DNA of 48,057 nucleotides from Acholeplasmataceae bacterium (lineage in GTDB: Bacteria > Bacillota_I > Bacilli_A > Izemoplasmatales > Hujiaoplasmataceae), in contig JAAYZB010000143.1 of assembly GCA_012515085.1 (NCBI GenBank), positions 1 through 48,057 of the forward strand, read 5' to 3'. The notes under the pieces are model-generated. The model was not told the origin of the DNA. It saw only the letters and a list, made by a program, of their open reading frames with translations, and made no database searches. The position numbers and the translations under genes were made by a program. Positions 32,855 to 40,039 of the stretch are shown here, piece by piece. The number at the start of each line of letters is the position of its first letter. Position 1 is the first letter of the stretch.

Positions 32855-33501
32855 TATTGTTCCTCCGCTAAAATATAATCGACCAATGGATGCGGGGTAA
32901 TGACGTGTTCTGGATCGATTTCATCGACTTCTTGCACCGCCTCGGCGACAACGCAGTCCGCCGCCAAAGCGATGATCGGATTGAAATTACGCATGGTCTG
33001 AAGATAGGCTAAATTGCCGTATTTATCGGCAACCGCCCCGCCAATCAATGCCAAATCCGCTTTTAATGGTGTTTCAAGCAAGTAAGGAATATCCTCCACG
33101 ATGATGACGCGTTTCTTTTCTTCCACGATGGTATTGAGTCCGGTTTTTGTCAAGATACCACCCAGTCCGGCCCCGCCGGCATGGATTCTTTCCGCTAAAG
33201 TGCCTTGTGGCGATAGTTCCACTTCCAGTTCGTTTGATTGCATCAAAACTCCCACGGTCGGGTTGGTGCCAATGTGGGAAGCGATCAACCGTTTCACTTG
33301 CCTCGTCTCAATCAATTTGCCGACTCCCCGGTCGGGAAAACCACCGTCGTTGCAGATGATGGTCAAATCTTTTATTCCACTTTCAACAACGAGATCGATT
33401 AACCTCTCCGGGCTGCCGTTGGCGAGAAAGCCGCCGACCATGATCGTCATTTTATCCTGTAACAATTGAATGAATTCGGTTTTGTCAATACGGCCTTTCA
33501 T
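32854..33501 (-). CDS. atoD: Butyryl-CoA:acetoacetate CoA-transferase subunit A
   Basis: A 215-residue alpha subunit. MVGGFLANGSPERLIDLV holds the Gly-rich CoA-binding loop, and GGAGLGGILTKTG and ADLALIGGAVADKYGN are typical of the family. It overlaps the MaoC-like gene by ATGA. Together with subunit B it would be the final acid-releasing step of lysine fermentation. In an operon otherwise complete for this pathway, the butyryl-CoA:acetoacetate role is the best fit. Confidence 0.92.
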   Translation of the reverse strand: MKGRIDKTEFIQLLQDKMTIMVGGFLANGSPERLIDLVVESGIKDLTIICNDGGFPDRGVGKLIETRQVKRLIASHIGTNPTVGVLMQSNELEVELSPQGTLAERIHAGGAGLGGILTKTGLNTIVEEKKRVIIVEDIPYLLETPLKADLALIGGAVADKYGNLAYLQTMRNFNPIIALAADCVVAEAVQEVDEIDPEHVITPHPLVDYILAEEQ

Positions 33502-33929
33502 TCAGATACCCTCGCTTTCGGCGGCATGATCTCGGCTTCGCCGACCATGACGACTTCTTGGTGCTGATTCACCGATTCACAAGAAAAAATGACACGATTT
33601 TTTTCCGGAATCAGCAATGTGACACAAACCTTGGCGGTGATCGTATCCCCCAAGAAAACCGGTTTGATGAATTTCAGGCTTTGTTTGGTATAAATACTGC
33701 CGAGACCAGGGAGCGTACAACCGAAAATCGTGCTATACATGGCCCCAACCAGCATTCCATGGACAATCGGGCGTTGGAAAGGCGTTGATGCTGCATATTC
33801 CGGATCGATATGAGCCGGATTTGCATCGCCAGTCAGTTGAGCATACTCTTTGACCATGGCCTCTGTGAATGTTTTGACGAAAGTTGCTTCGTCACCAATC
33901 TTCATTTCTTGTAACGTCAGACTTTTCAA
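33498..33929 (-). CDS. MaoC-like (R)-specific enoyl-CoA hydratase
   Basis: A 143-residue hotdog protein of the MaoC / PhaJ family. The hydratase motif is visible as YAQLTGDANPAHIDPEYA (catalytic Asp and His) followed by IVHGMLVGAMYS. I assign a TTG start at 33929, because AGGAGGG stands five bases before it. The first in-frame ATG is eight codons later without a site, and the long upstream extension would run through the riboswitch. It is the first gene of the lysine operon and overlaps atoD. It would interconvert crotonyl-CoA and (R)-3-hydroxybutyryl-CoA. It is not one of the canonical lysine pathway enzymes, so its purpose here is open. Confidence 0.85.
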   Translation of the reverse strand: MKSLTLQEMKIGDEATFVKTFTEAMVKEYAQLTGDANPAHIDPEYAASTPFQRPIVHGMLVGAMYSTIFGCTLPGLGSIYTKQSLKFIKPVFLGDTITAKVCVTLLIPEKNRVIFSCESVNQHQEVVMVGEAEIMPPKARVSE

Positions 33930-33950
33930 AATGACCCTCCTTGTGGCAAT

Positions 33951-33983
33951 AAAAAAGGCTGTTATATTGACCAATATAACAGC
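33951..33983 (-). terminator. Riboswitch-controlled intrinsic terminator
   Basis: The minus-strand transcript has an 11-pair perfect stem (5' arm 33973-33983, 3' arm 33958-33968, loop GGTC) followed by C and six U. Its 5' arm is also the 3' strand of the riboswitch P1 helix, so the two structures exclude each other. It lies 22 bases before the TTG start codon of the first gene. Confidence 0.9.
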
Positions 33984-34148
33984 TCTCCATCTGGGATGGC
34001 AGTAAGTAAACGCTCGTTCACTTACCAAGGATGAACCGAAGAACCGATTCCACCTTTCGGCGACATACCTATTCTTTTGCCGGATTCGGAGTTCTTTCCG
34101 TTCGCACCGGGAAAATACCGATATGACGCGCCTCTGTGTGTATTCAAT
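33966..34148 (-). ncRNA. Lysine riboswitch (L-box), predicted ON switch
   Basis: The leader matches the lysine aptamer. The core starts AGAGGCGCG (34127-34135) and ends GGAGAG before CTGT, the same junction sequence I recall from the Thermotoga lysine riboswitch. GTCGCCGAA and CTGCCATC are the other conserved blocks. Stems are visible: P2 outer pairing CATATC/GGTATG, P4 GTAAGTGAAC/GTTTACTTAC (34002-34025) and P5 CCATC/GATGG (33987-33999). P1 forms from ACAG (34134-34137) with CTGT (33979-33982). It can extend with AATA/TATT and ATTG/CAAT across a small internal loop and a bulge. The extended P1 uses up the terminator's 5' arm, so ligand binding should prevent termination. It precedes lysine catabolic genes, which suits activation by lysine. 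Confidence 0.88.
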
Positions 34149-34158
34149 TACGCACTTC

Positions 34159-34187
34159 ATTATACGAAATTATGTAAGCGTTGTCAA
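34159..34187 (-). promoter_or_regulatory. Promoter of the lysine fermentation operon
   Basis: Minus-strand consensus TTGACA (34182-34187) and TATAAT (34159-34164) with a 17-base spacer, a perfect match on both boxes. The -35 lies inside the last codons of mutY. Transcription would start near 34152, just before the riboswitch. Confidence 0.92.
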
Positions 34188-35270
34188 TATTTCCTTTTCC
34201 GATTTCGCTTCCATAGAATCGGAATCATCCATCGCCTCGAGCAGAATTGAAAAAGCTTTTGGCAAACTCATGGTTTGTTGGAGTGTTTCCCTGCTCACCC
34301 AGGTGAAACCCGTTTCAGGCGCATGAAAAGAAGCGATCACTTTCATCCCGATGAGTTTCCAGGTGATGTGCGAAAAATGATGAAATAAGCTTGGAAGCTT
34401 TCTGATCGACGTTGGTGTTATTTTCCACGCGGCCAATTGCATCTTGGCCGCTTCGAAGGTCAGTTCACCTTCCCGGTTCGGAAATTCCCACATGCCTCCC
34501 AATAGCCCTTCGGCATCTCGTTTCCTTAGAGCTAACTTCCCGTCATTGAGTATCACAAAGACGGTGCGTGTCTCAGCTTTTTTTAAGGCTTTTGCTTTTC
34601 TTTTCGGAATATCTTTTTCAATCCCTTTTTGATGCGCCATACACCCCGCCATAAAAGGGCAACAAGCGCAGGCGGGGGCGGTATTGGCGGTACAGATCGT
34701 CGCCCCCAGATCCATAAGCGCCTGGTTGAAATCACCGGGTCGATCTTTTGGCAACAATTGTTTGACCCATGTGGATACTTGTCGGCGTAAGACAGGATCG
34801 TTGATTGGTCTTTCGATTCCAAGGATCCGGGAGAATATTCGATAGAGATTGCCATCAATGGCTTCGAAAGGTGCTTGAAAGGCAATCGACAAAATCGCTC
34901 CGGCGCTGTAGTCGCCGATGCCCGGCAACCTTATCAACGTGTCATAGTCTTTTGGAAAGATTCCGCCCTGCTCTTTCATGATAATCTGCGCTGCACTTTT
35001 CAAGTTTCGTGCCCGGGAATAATATCCAAGCCCTTCCCATAATTTTAAAAGCATTTCATCGGAAGTCTCTGCTAAGTCTTTGATTGTTGGAAGCACACTG
35101 ATGAAGCGTTGATAATAAGGGATCATTGTCGCTACCTGGGTTTGTTGCAACATGACCACCGCAACAAAAATCCGGTAGGGATCATGCTCCTTTTGCCAGG
35201 GCAAAACTCGACCGGACTTTGAATACCATTCAAAAAGCGCGCAGTTAAAACTCTCTTTGTCAAGCGCCAT
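34170..35270 (-). CDS. mutY: A/G-specific adenine glycosylase MutY, catalytic Glu replaced by Val
   Basis: A 366-residue MutY homologue with the helix-hairpin-helix LPGIGDYSAGAI, the conserved Asp in EAIDGNLYRI, a 4Fe-4S Cys cluster and the C-terminal Nudix-like domain (about 235-350). In known MutY the motif SEVMLQQTQ contains the catalytic Glu (Glu37 in E. coli). Here it reads VAVVMLQQTQ, with Val38 (GTG at 35157-35159) at that position, one base from GAG. The first Cys gap is seven residues rather than the usual six (CTANTAPACACC). Binding to 8-oxoG:A pairs may remain, but base removal is doubtful. It overlaps the Nudix gene by 11 bases and ends within the lysine operon promoter. Confidence 0.9.
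   Translation of the reverse strand: MALDKESFNCALFEWYSKSGRVLPWQKEHDPYRIFVAVVMLQQTQVATMIPYYQRFISVLPTIKDLAETSDEMLLKLWEGLGYYSRARNLKSAAQIIMKEQGGIFPKDYDTLIRLPGIGDYSAGAILSIAFQAPFEAIDGNLYRIFSRILGIERPINDPVLRRQVSTWVKQLLPKDRPGDFNQALMDLGATICTANTAPACACCPFMAGCMAHQKGIEKDIPKRKAKALKKAETRTVFVILNDGKLALRKRDAEGLLGGMWEFPNREGELTFEAAKMQLAAWKITPTSIRKLPSLFHHFSHITWKLIGMKVIASFHAPETGFTWVSRETLQQTMSLPKAFSILLEAMDDSDSMEAKSEKEILTTLT
34173..34186. promoter_or_regulatory. CcpA cre site overlapping the -35 box
   Basis: TGTAAGCGTTGTCA fits the consensus TGWNANCGNTNWCA at every position on both strands. It covers five bases of the -35 and the adjoining spacer. CcpA binding here would block RNA polymerase, giving catabolite repression of lysine fermentation when sugars are present. 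Confidence 0.7.
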
Positions 35271-35685
35271 TCGTTTCCTCGATTCTAGTCAAAAAATCAT
35301 GCGCAAGCCACAACATATTGACGTCGTTTTGAAACGTCAGACGCCGGCACGCATCCGGAAAAGCAAGCCATAGCGCATCTTTGATTTCTTCTATTTGAAT
35401 TCGGACGTCTTGCGTCAGCGCCTTCGCTAAAAAATAGGTCACTTGCTTGAACACATGGGGCGCTGGATAATAGCTGGTGACTTCTTGAAATCCAGGAATC
35501 AATTCCACGTTCAAATGGGTTTCCTCCCGTATTTCCCGGATTGCGGTTTCTACTTCCGTTTCCCCGGCCTCTCGATGTCCCTTGGGAAAAGACCAATGAC
35601 CCGGGAGCATTTGCACCAGCAAGAAGAAAAGTGTGTGTGCTTCTTTTTTAAAAACAATGCCACCACAAGAATATTCCTGAGTCAT
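35260..35685 (-). CDS. Nudix hydrolase
   Basis: A 141-residue protein with a complete Nudix box, GHREAGETEVETAIREIREET plus a hydrophobic residue (about 36-58), holding the metal-binding Glu residues. The pattern SCGGIVF at the N-terminus and the short length resemble bacterial Ap4A hydrolases of the MutT/NudA type. The start follows AAGGAGGG. It lies 18 bases after fbp and overlaps mutY. Substrate could be diadenosine tetraphosphate or an oxidised nucleotide, and the mutY pairing favours sanitation only weakly. Confidence 0.9.
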   Translation of the reverse strand: MTQEYSCGGIVFKKEAHTLFFLLVQMLPGHWSFPKGHREAGETEVETAIREIREETHLNVELIPGFQEVTSYYPAPHVFKQVTYFLAKALTQDVRIQIEEIKDALWLAFPDACRRLTFQNDVNMLWLAHDFLTRIEETNGA

Positions 35686-35703
35686 CGGATCCCTCCTTGA
35701 TAG

Positions 35704-37662
35704 TTACGCTTTTTCTTTGATCATTCCGTTGCGATAAGCGTCCAAGAGTTTGTACAAATCATCGATTCTTTCTTTGATTTCAGCGCCTTTGTCGGTTTCA
35801 TATAAATAAGTACGCCTCGTATTGAGTTCTTCACTTCGGGTCACCGAAATGATGTCTTTTTCTTCTTGGATCAAGGCTATGTAGGATTCAAACCGTTCGT
35901 GTGACACTAAAAAGTAGGCGTGTGAGTCACTGATGAGGCTATACCCGCCGATTGAGGTGGTCAAAGAATATTGTTTGCTCATACCCCCATCGATCGAGTA
36001 GATCTTTTTTCCGGCCAACACGACTTCGTCGCCTTTGGTGATATCAAGTGGCACATGGCCATTCACAATTTTTGATTTTTCAAAATCCAACCCGAATTCC
36101 TGATAGATCCTCTTCAAGTGTTTTTCTTCCAACCGGAGTCGAAAATACGGATTATTCTGTTCTTTTTGTAGTTTTTTTTCGGCTAAAAAGTAACGTTCAA
36201 ACGTCTTCATGCCATCTTTGGCGAACAACGGACTATTCGGAGATTGCCACAAGAAGAGAAAATAATCGCGGTCCGAATTGTCTTTGTCGTAACGGTTTAT
36301 ATAAGCCTGACGCACTTTTTTGTCGCAAATGTCGAAGAGGTCTTTTCCCCGATATAATAGCCCATCAATTTTTTGCGCGGAAAATTCGCCTTCTGCGGTC
36401 ATTGGCACCGCCGCATGAAACAACAAATTGCCGTTATATTTCAAATACATCGACCCGTTTTGCATCAAGTATTTCGCATGCGCTTGCATCATTTCATTAT
36501 GAAGAAACAGTTGCGTCAGGTGATCGATGACTTCCTGTTCTTCTTCGATTAATCGATAGGGATCCTTCGCAAAATCAATCGTGGGAAAGTTATGATCTTT
36601 CAAGGGGTAAGCGTCGCCACCGATTTGAATCGTCCAGTTGTGCGAATCGATCTTATCCAGAAACAGCCGATCAGCCAATCCAAATTCCGGATGCCTGGAA
36701 ATCACAGCGCTCTCTAGTTTGAATTGAATGATCGATATCGCTTTATGGATTTTGGCGACAAAAGACAAGTCCTCTTCCGTCAACTCACCGATATCTTCTC
36801 CTCGGGGAAGAAAGATTGTACAAGGATCATCGCGATAGAGTTTATTGGCAAGCCGTGCCAGCGGTAAAAAATTGATTCCATAGCCGTCTTCATAACAATC
36901 CAGCGTGTTATACCGGGCCGCCATGCGGATCAGATTCGCAATCATGACTTGGGAGCCGCAGGCGGCGCCTAAGAAGTTGATGTCATGATTGCCCCATTGG
37001 ATATCAACGTTGTTCTTTTTCAAGAGTTTTTCCATCACTAGATGCGGTTTCGGCCCGCGATCAAATATATCCCCCACGATGTGAAGGCGATCGATCGCCA
37101 AGTTGCGAATGAATCGCGAAATTTGAATGATGAATTTTTTTTCGCGTTTGGTTGAAAAAATCGCATCGATGATCGCTTCATAATAGCGTTCTTTATCTTC
37201 GTGGCTGTTTGATTCATAGAGTAGTTCCGTGATGATATAGGCGAATTCTTTCGGCAAGGTTTTCTGAACCTTGCTTTTCGTGTACTTTGTGGCGATGTGT
37301 CGAGAGAGGCCGATCATCCTAAAGAGGATTTGCCGGATCAGTTTTGGATACGCTTCCGGAGAAAGCGATTTTTGATACTTGTTCAGCATATCTGTTGGAT
37401 AGTAAATAAAAAAAGCCAAGCGGTTTTTATCGGTTTCGGTCAATTCTGGAAAAATCAAATCAATTTTTTCTTGGATGATGCCCGATGCGTTTTTCAGATA
37501 ATGATTGAACGCATCGTATTCCCCATGGATATCGGTGATGAATATTTCGGTGCCTTTGGGCAAATTCAAGATGGCACTCAAATTGATTAACTCGCTGCTT
37601 GCGAGTTGAACCGTCGGAAACTCGCGGCTTAAAAGTTCCAAATATTTTTTTTCGTAAAACAT
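35704..37662 (-). CDS. fbp: Fructose-1,6-bisphosphatase class III
   Basis: A 652-residue class III (Firmicutes type) FBPase for gluconeogenesis. The metallophosphoesterase motifs are seen as FITDIHGEYDAF (about 42-53), IVGDIFDRGPKPH and WGNHDINFLGAACG, and a later KIVNGHVPLD. The length is typical. Gluconeogenic capacity fits an organism living on amino acids and organic acids. The start is supported by AAAGGAGG. It lies between an esterase gene (26 bases upstream) and the Nudix gene. Confidence 0.96.
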   Translation of the reverse strand: MFYEKKYLELLSREFPTVQLASSELINLSAILNLPKGTEIFITDIHGEYDAFNHYLKNASGIIQEKIDLIFPELTETDKNRLAFFIYYPTDMLNKYQKSLSPEAYPKLIRQILFRMIGLSRHIATKYTKSKVQKTLPKEFAYIITELLYESNSHEDKERYYEAIIDAIFSTKREKKFIIQISRFIRNLAIDRLHIVGDIFDRGPKPHLVMEKLLKKNNVDIQWGNHDINFLGAACGSQVMIANLIRMAARYNTLDCYEDGYGINFLPLARLANKLYRDDPCTIFLPRGEDIGELTEEDLSFVAKIHKAISIIQFKLESAVISRHPEFGLADRLFLDKIDSHNWTIQIGGDAYPLKDHNFPTIDFAKDPYRLIEEEQEVIDHLTQLFLHNEMMQAHAKYLMQNGSMYLKYNGNLLFHAAVPMTAEGEFSAQKIDGLLYRGKDLFDICDKKVRQAYINRYDKDNSDRDYFLFLWQSPNSPLFAKDGMKTFERYFLAEKKLQKEQNNPYFRLRLEEKHLKRIYQEFGLDFEKSKIVNGHVPLDITKGDEVVLAGKKIYSIDGGMSKQYSLTTSIGGYSLISDSHAYFLVSHERFESYIALIQEEKDIISVTRSEELNTRRTYLYETDKGAEIKERIDDLYKLLDAYRNGMIKEKA

Positions 37663-37688
37663 CCCTCGATCCTCCTTTGATGAACCCT

Positions 37689-38408
37689 TTATTGAATGGT
37701 GTCAAGCCAGGCGATCATGAGATCAAACCACCCGGACAAATGCTGATTTTCTTTGGCGAACTCCTTGGGGTTTTTATCCGTAAACGCCGTGCTTTCATCG
37801 GCGAGAGACACCCCGTGCTGTCCGTGTGGATAGAGATGGGCTTCCACCGGTATGTTTTTCTTTCTTAGTGACTGGATCAAGAATAGACTGTTTTCGATTG
37901 GGACCACTCCGTCATCAACGGTATGAAAGAGAAACATGGGCGGACAATTGTCTGGCACGTGATCTTCTAAAGAAATTTCTTCACGCCGCTCATTCGAACA
38001 ATCATCACCCAAGAGATTGTTGATCGAGGGGGCATGACAGAAATCCGCTTTTCCGGTCACGACCGGATAAGCGAGGATACCGCCACGAAACCAGGCGGGT
38101 TGGGTTTCCATGACAAGAAGCGCTAAATGCCCCCCCGCTGAAAATCCCATGAGGAACAGTCGCCGAATTCTTGAGTCTTTCATGAAGCCAGAGATTTGCT
38201 CGATCGCATCATCCAATATTTCTGGATAGCGTATCAACTCCCGGCGATATTCATATACCGCGGCGTGTTTCTTGATCTGGTTCACCCTCCGGGCAACGGG
38301 AGTGGCTTCCCGGGGTGATGTTCTTTGGTAAGCCCCTCCCGGAAAAATCAAAAAAGTATCGCGGCTTTTTGAATCCAAAAAATAGGGAACGATGCGGTTT
38401 TGCGTCAT
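37689..38408 (-). CDS. Alpha/beta hydrolase, acetyl-esterase-like
   Basis: A 239-residue cytoplasmic esterase/lipase (Aes-like). The oxyanion segment FLIFPGGAYQRTSPRE, nucleophile elbow GFSAGGH (about 109-115), acid residue region TVDDGVVPIE and catalytic His in PHGQHGVSLAD are present. BD-FAE type acetyl-xylan or acetyl-oligosaccharide esterases look like this. The start follows TAGGAGGAAAAG. No signal peptide. The natural substrate is not known, and the neighbourhood of fbp gives little guidance. Confidence 0.85.
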   Translation of the reverse strand: MTQNRIVPYFLDSKSRDTFLIFPGGAYQRTSPREATPVARRVNQIKKHAAVYEYRRELIRYPEILDDAIEQISGFMKDSRIRRLFLMGFSAGGHLALLVMETQPAWFRGGILAYPVVTGKADFCHAPSINNLLGDDCSNERREEISLEDHVPDNCPPMFLFHTVDDGVVPIENSLFLIQSLRKKNIPVEAHLYPHGQHGVSLADESTAFTDKNPKEFAKENQHLSGWFDLMIAWLDTIQ

Positions 38409-38449
38409 CTTTTCCTCCTAAAACTCTCACAAGCCAAGAATACTGGCAG

Positions 38450-38605
38450 CTAGCCGACGTTTTTTTCCAGCGTAACGATGATTCGGCTAGTCATCGCCGC
38501 CCAGGGAATGACCGAGATGACCTTCCAACCTGTTTTCGCGAGGTTGTTCATTATCGTTTCGGCTTCGTTTGCATTCTTGCAATCTAGGACTTTGTATTCT
38601 ACCAT
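38450..38605 (-). CDS. Small DUF4177-like protein
   Basis: A 51-residue protein beginning MVEYKVLDCKNANEAETI and ending VTLEKNVG. The pattern of a beta strand, a helix with AKTGWKVIS and a final strand resembles DUF4177 / small uncharacterised proteins common in Bacillota. The ATG at 38605 is preceded by GGGAG at nine bases. A weak promoter (-10 TATAAT at 38640-38645, no clear -35) lies upstream, after the terminator of the uronate operon. It ends 41 bases before the esterase gene and may be co-transcribed with it. No function is known. Confidence 0.7.
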   Translation of the reverse strand: MVEYKVLDCKNANEAETIMNNLAKTGWKVISVIPWAAMTSRIIVTLEKNVG

Positions 38606-38711
38606 TGGTCTTTTCTCCCTTTCTATCCACCCTTCTTATATTATATCCAACTTTCCTGTTTTTATCATTACAAAATCCGAGAATTGGTACTATAACACTG
38701 GTTTATTAATT

Positions 38712-38754
38712 AAAAAAACGGCAAGGCTCTTAAAAGAACATGCGCCCAACCGTT
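38712..38754 (-). terminator. Rho-independent terminator of the uronate operon
   Basis: On the minus strand AACGG...GGC pairs with GCC...CCGTT around an AT-rich loop and is followed by a run of U. It lies 17 bases after the larA stop codon. Confidence 0.75.
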
Positions 38755-38770
38755 TATTGTCAAAGTCGCT

Positions 38771-40036
38771 TTAAAACCGATTGCGATCGATCCACAACCC
38801 GAGTGCCGGATTGGGAATATAAAAGATTTCTTCGCCTGTTGTCAGCTGGTTCCATCCTGATTTTAATTGTTCAATCGGATATTTTTTTATCAACTCTTGG
38901 TAATCACCAGAGGTATAGCCAACACTTTCGACTTCTTGAGGCGACATTTTCCCCGCCGCATAGACGACTTCAAAGCGCCCCTCAGTTGATCCGTGGATCA
39001 AATGGGCGGCGGTGGCCATGTTTTGTTTCAGATCCGGTTCGCTCTGATACCAGCGGATGACTTGATCGCGTCCGCGATATCCATATTTTCGGATCAAATG
39101 GTCAATCGCCTCATCTTCACCAAATTGATGAACCCCTGGCGCAAGCACGATCAGTCTTCCGCCTTCGTTGATCGCCATCCGTGTCCGATAGATCGCTTTG
39201 TTTCCCAGCCAAGTCGTTTTGAATTCTTTGGGATCGAGATATACGACACAGGTATGGATTCCTCGATCAAGGAAATTGAGGTTCTTTTCTTGGGCAAGCG
39301 CGACGGCTGCTTCGAAACCATCACGGTCTCTGCCAATAAATAACCCGTGGGTGATGGTCTCGCCTTGAGGTGCGGTGGTCACCGTGAGTGCATATTCGAT
39401 CGGTCGGTCTTTCAAAAAATGACCCACCCCATAATCCAATGCTTCTCGAACCGGCGTATGATCTTTCCCCATCATCCTTTCCATACCGAAAAGCGCACCG
39501 ATCATGTGAGAGCGGTGGATCGTTTGACTCCCGCCACAACCCACTAAGATATTTTTGGTATAGTTCGCCATTCCGATGACTTCATGAGGAACGACTTGGC
39601 CGATCGAAACAATGAGATCATAGGAAGGATCGAGCAATAACCGATTGACTTCACAAACAAGGGGTTCGCTTTCCACCCCTTCTGTCCATTTAAAAATCAG
39701 GCTCCCCGGGACATCCCCGATATGAATCGTATCGGTTTTCCAGCGATGGATCAACATCCGCTCATACGGGATTTTCGGGTACATATCGGTAAATTCTGCC
39801 CGTGTCATCGGCACATGCGTTCCGAGTGCCGGCATCACGTCAACGATTGCCGTCTCTTTTAAACACTCATAATAACACCCGGCAATAAAACCCGCTTTCG
39901 AATGATAGCGGGTGACATCGGGGGGGATCAATAAGACTTTTCGATATGATTTCTCCGCAAGTGATTGTTGGATTGCCTGTTGAATCGTTTGATCCGAGAG
40001 TCCGCTCCTTGATGTTGCTTTCAAGAGAATACTCAT
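38771..40036 (-). CDS. LarA-family nickel-dependent hydroxyacid racemase/epimerase
   Basis: A 421-residue LarA homologue. Residues known to hold the nickel-pincer nucleotide in Lactiplantibacillus LarA have counterparts: Asp40 and Arg43 (PPDVTR), His74 (GTHVPMT), His151 and Lys161 (PHEVIGMANYTKN, the Lys that forms the thioamide link) and His177. The 10 and 16 residue spacings of the last three are conserved. It is last in an operon of uronate and gluconate enzymes. Known LarA homologues include, as I recall, a D-gluconate 2-epimerase (gluconate to mannonate). In this context such an activity on mannonate fits better than lactate racemisation. LarB, LarC and LarE, needed for the cofactor, are not in the window. 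Confidence 0.88.
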   Translation of the reverse strand: MSILLKATSRSGLSDQTIQQAIQQSLAEKSYRKVLLIPPDVTRYHSKAGFIAGCYYECLKETAIVDVMPALGTHVPMTRAEFTDMYPKIPYERMLIHRWKTDTIHIGDVPGSLIFKWTEGVESEPLVCEVNRLLLDPSYDLIVSIGQVVPHEVIGMANYTKNILVGCGGSQTIHRSHMIGALFGMERMMGKDHTPVREALDYGVGHFLKDRPIEYALTVTTAPQGETITHGLFIGRDRDGFEAAVALAQEKNLNFLDRGIHTCVVYLDPKEFKTTWLGNKAIYRTRMAINEGGRLIVLAPGVHQFGEDEAIDHLIRKYGYRGRDQVIRWYQSEPDLKQNMATAAHLIHGSTEGRFEVVYAAGKMSPQEVESVGYTSGDYQELIKKYPIEQLKSGWNQLTTGEEIFYIPNPALGLWIDRNRF

Positions 40037-40039
40037 GGA

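Noticed and set aside
33930..34160. Long N-terminal extension of the MaoC-like protein
   Set aside because: The region is a riboswitch and terminator, and a TTG codon with an excellent ribosome binding site gives the family length.
38771..40036. Plain lactate racemase assignment
   Set aside because: Residues fit the LarA family, but the operon is for sugar acids and no lactate gene is adjacent, so I left the symbol blank.
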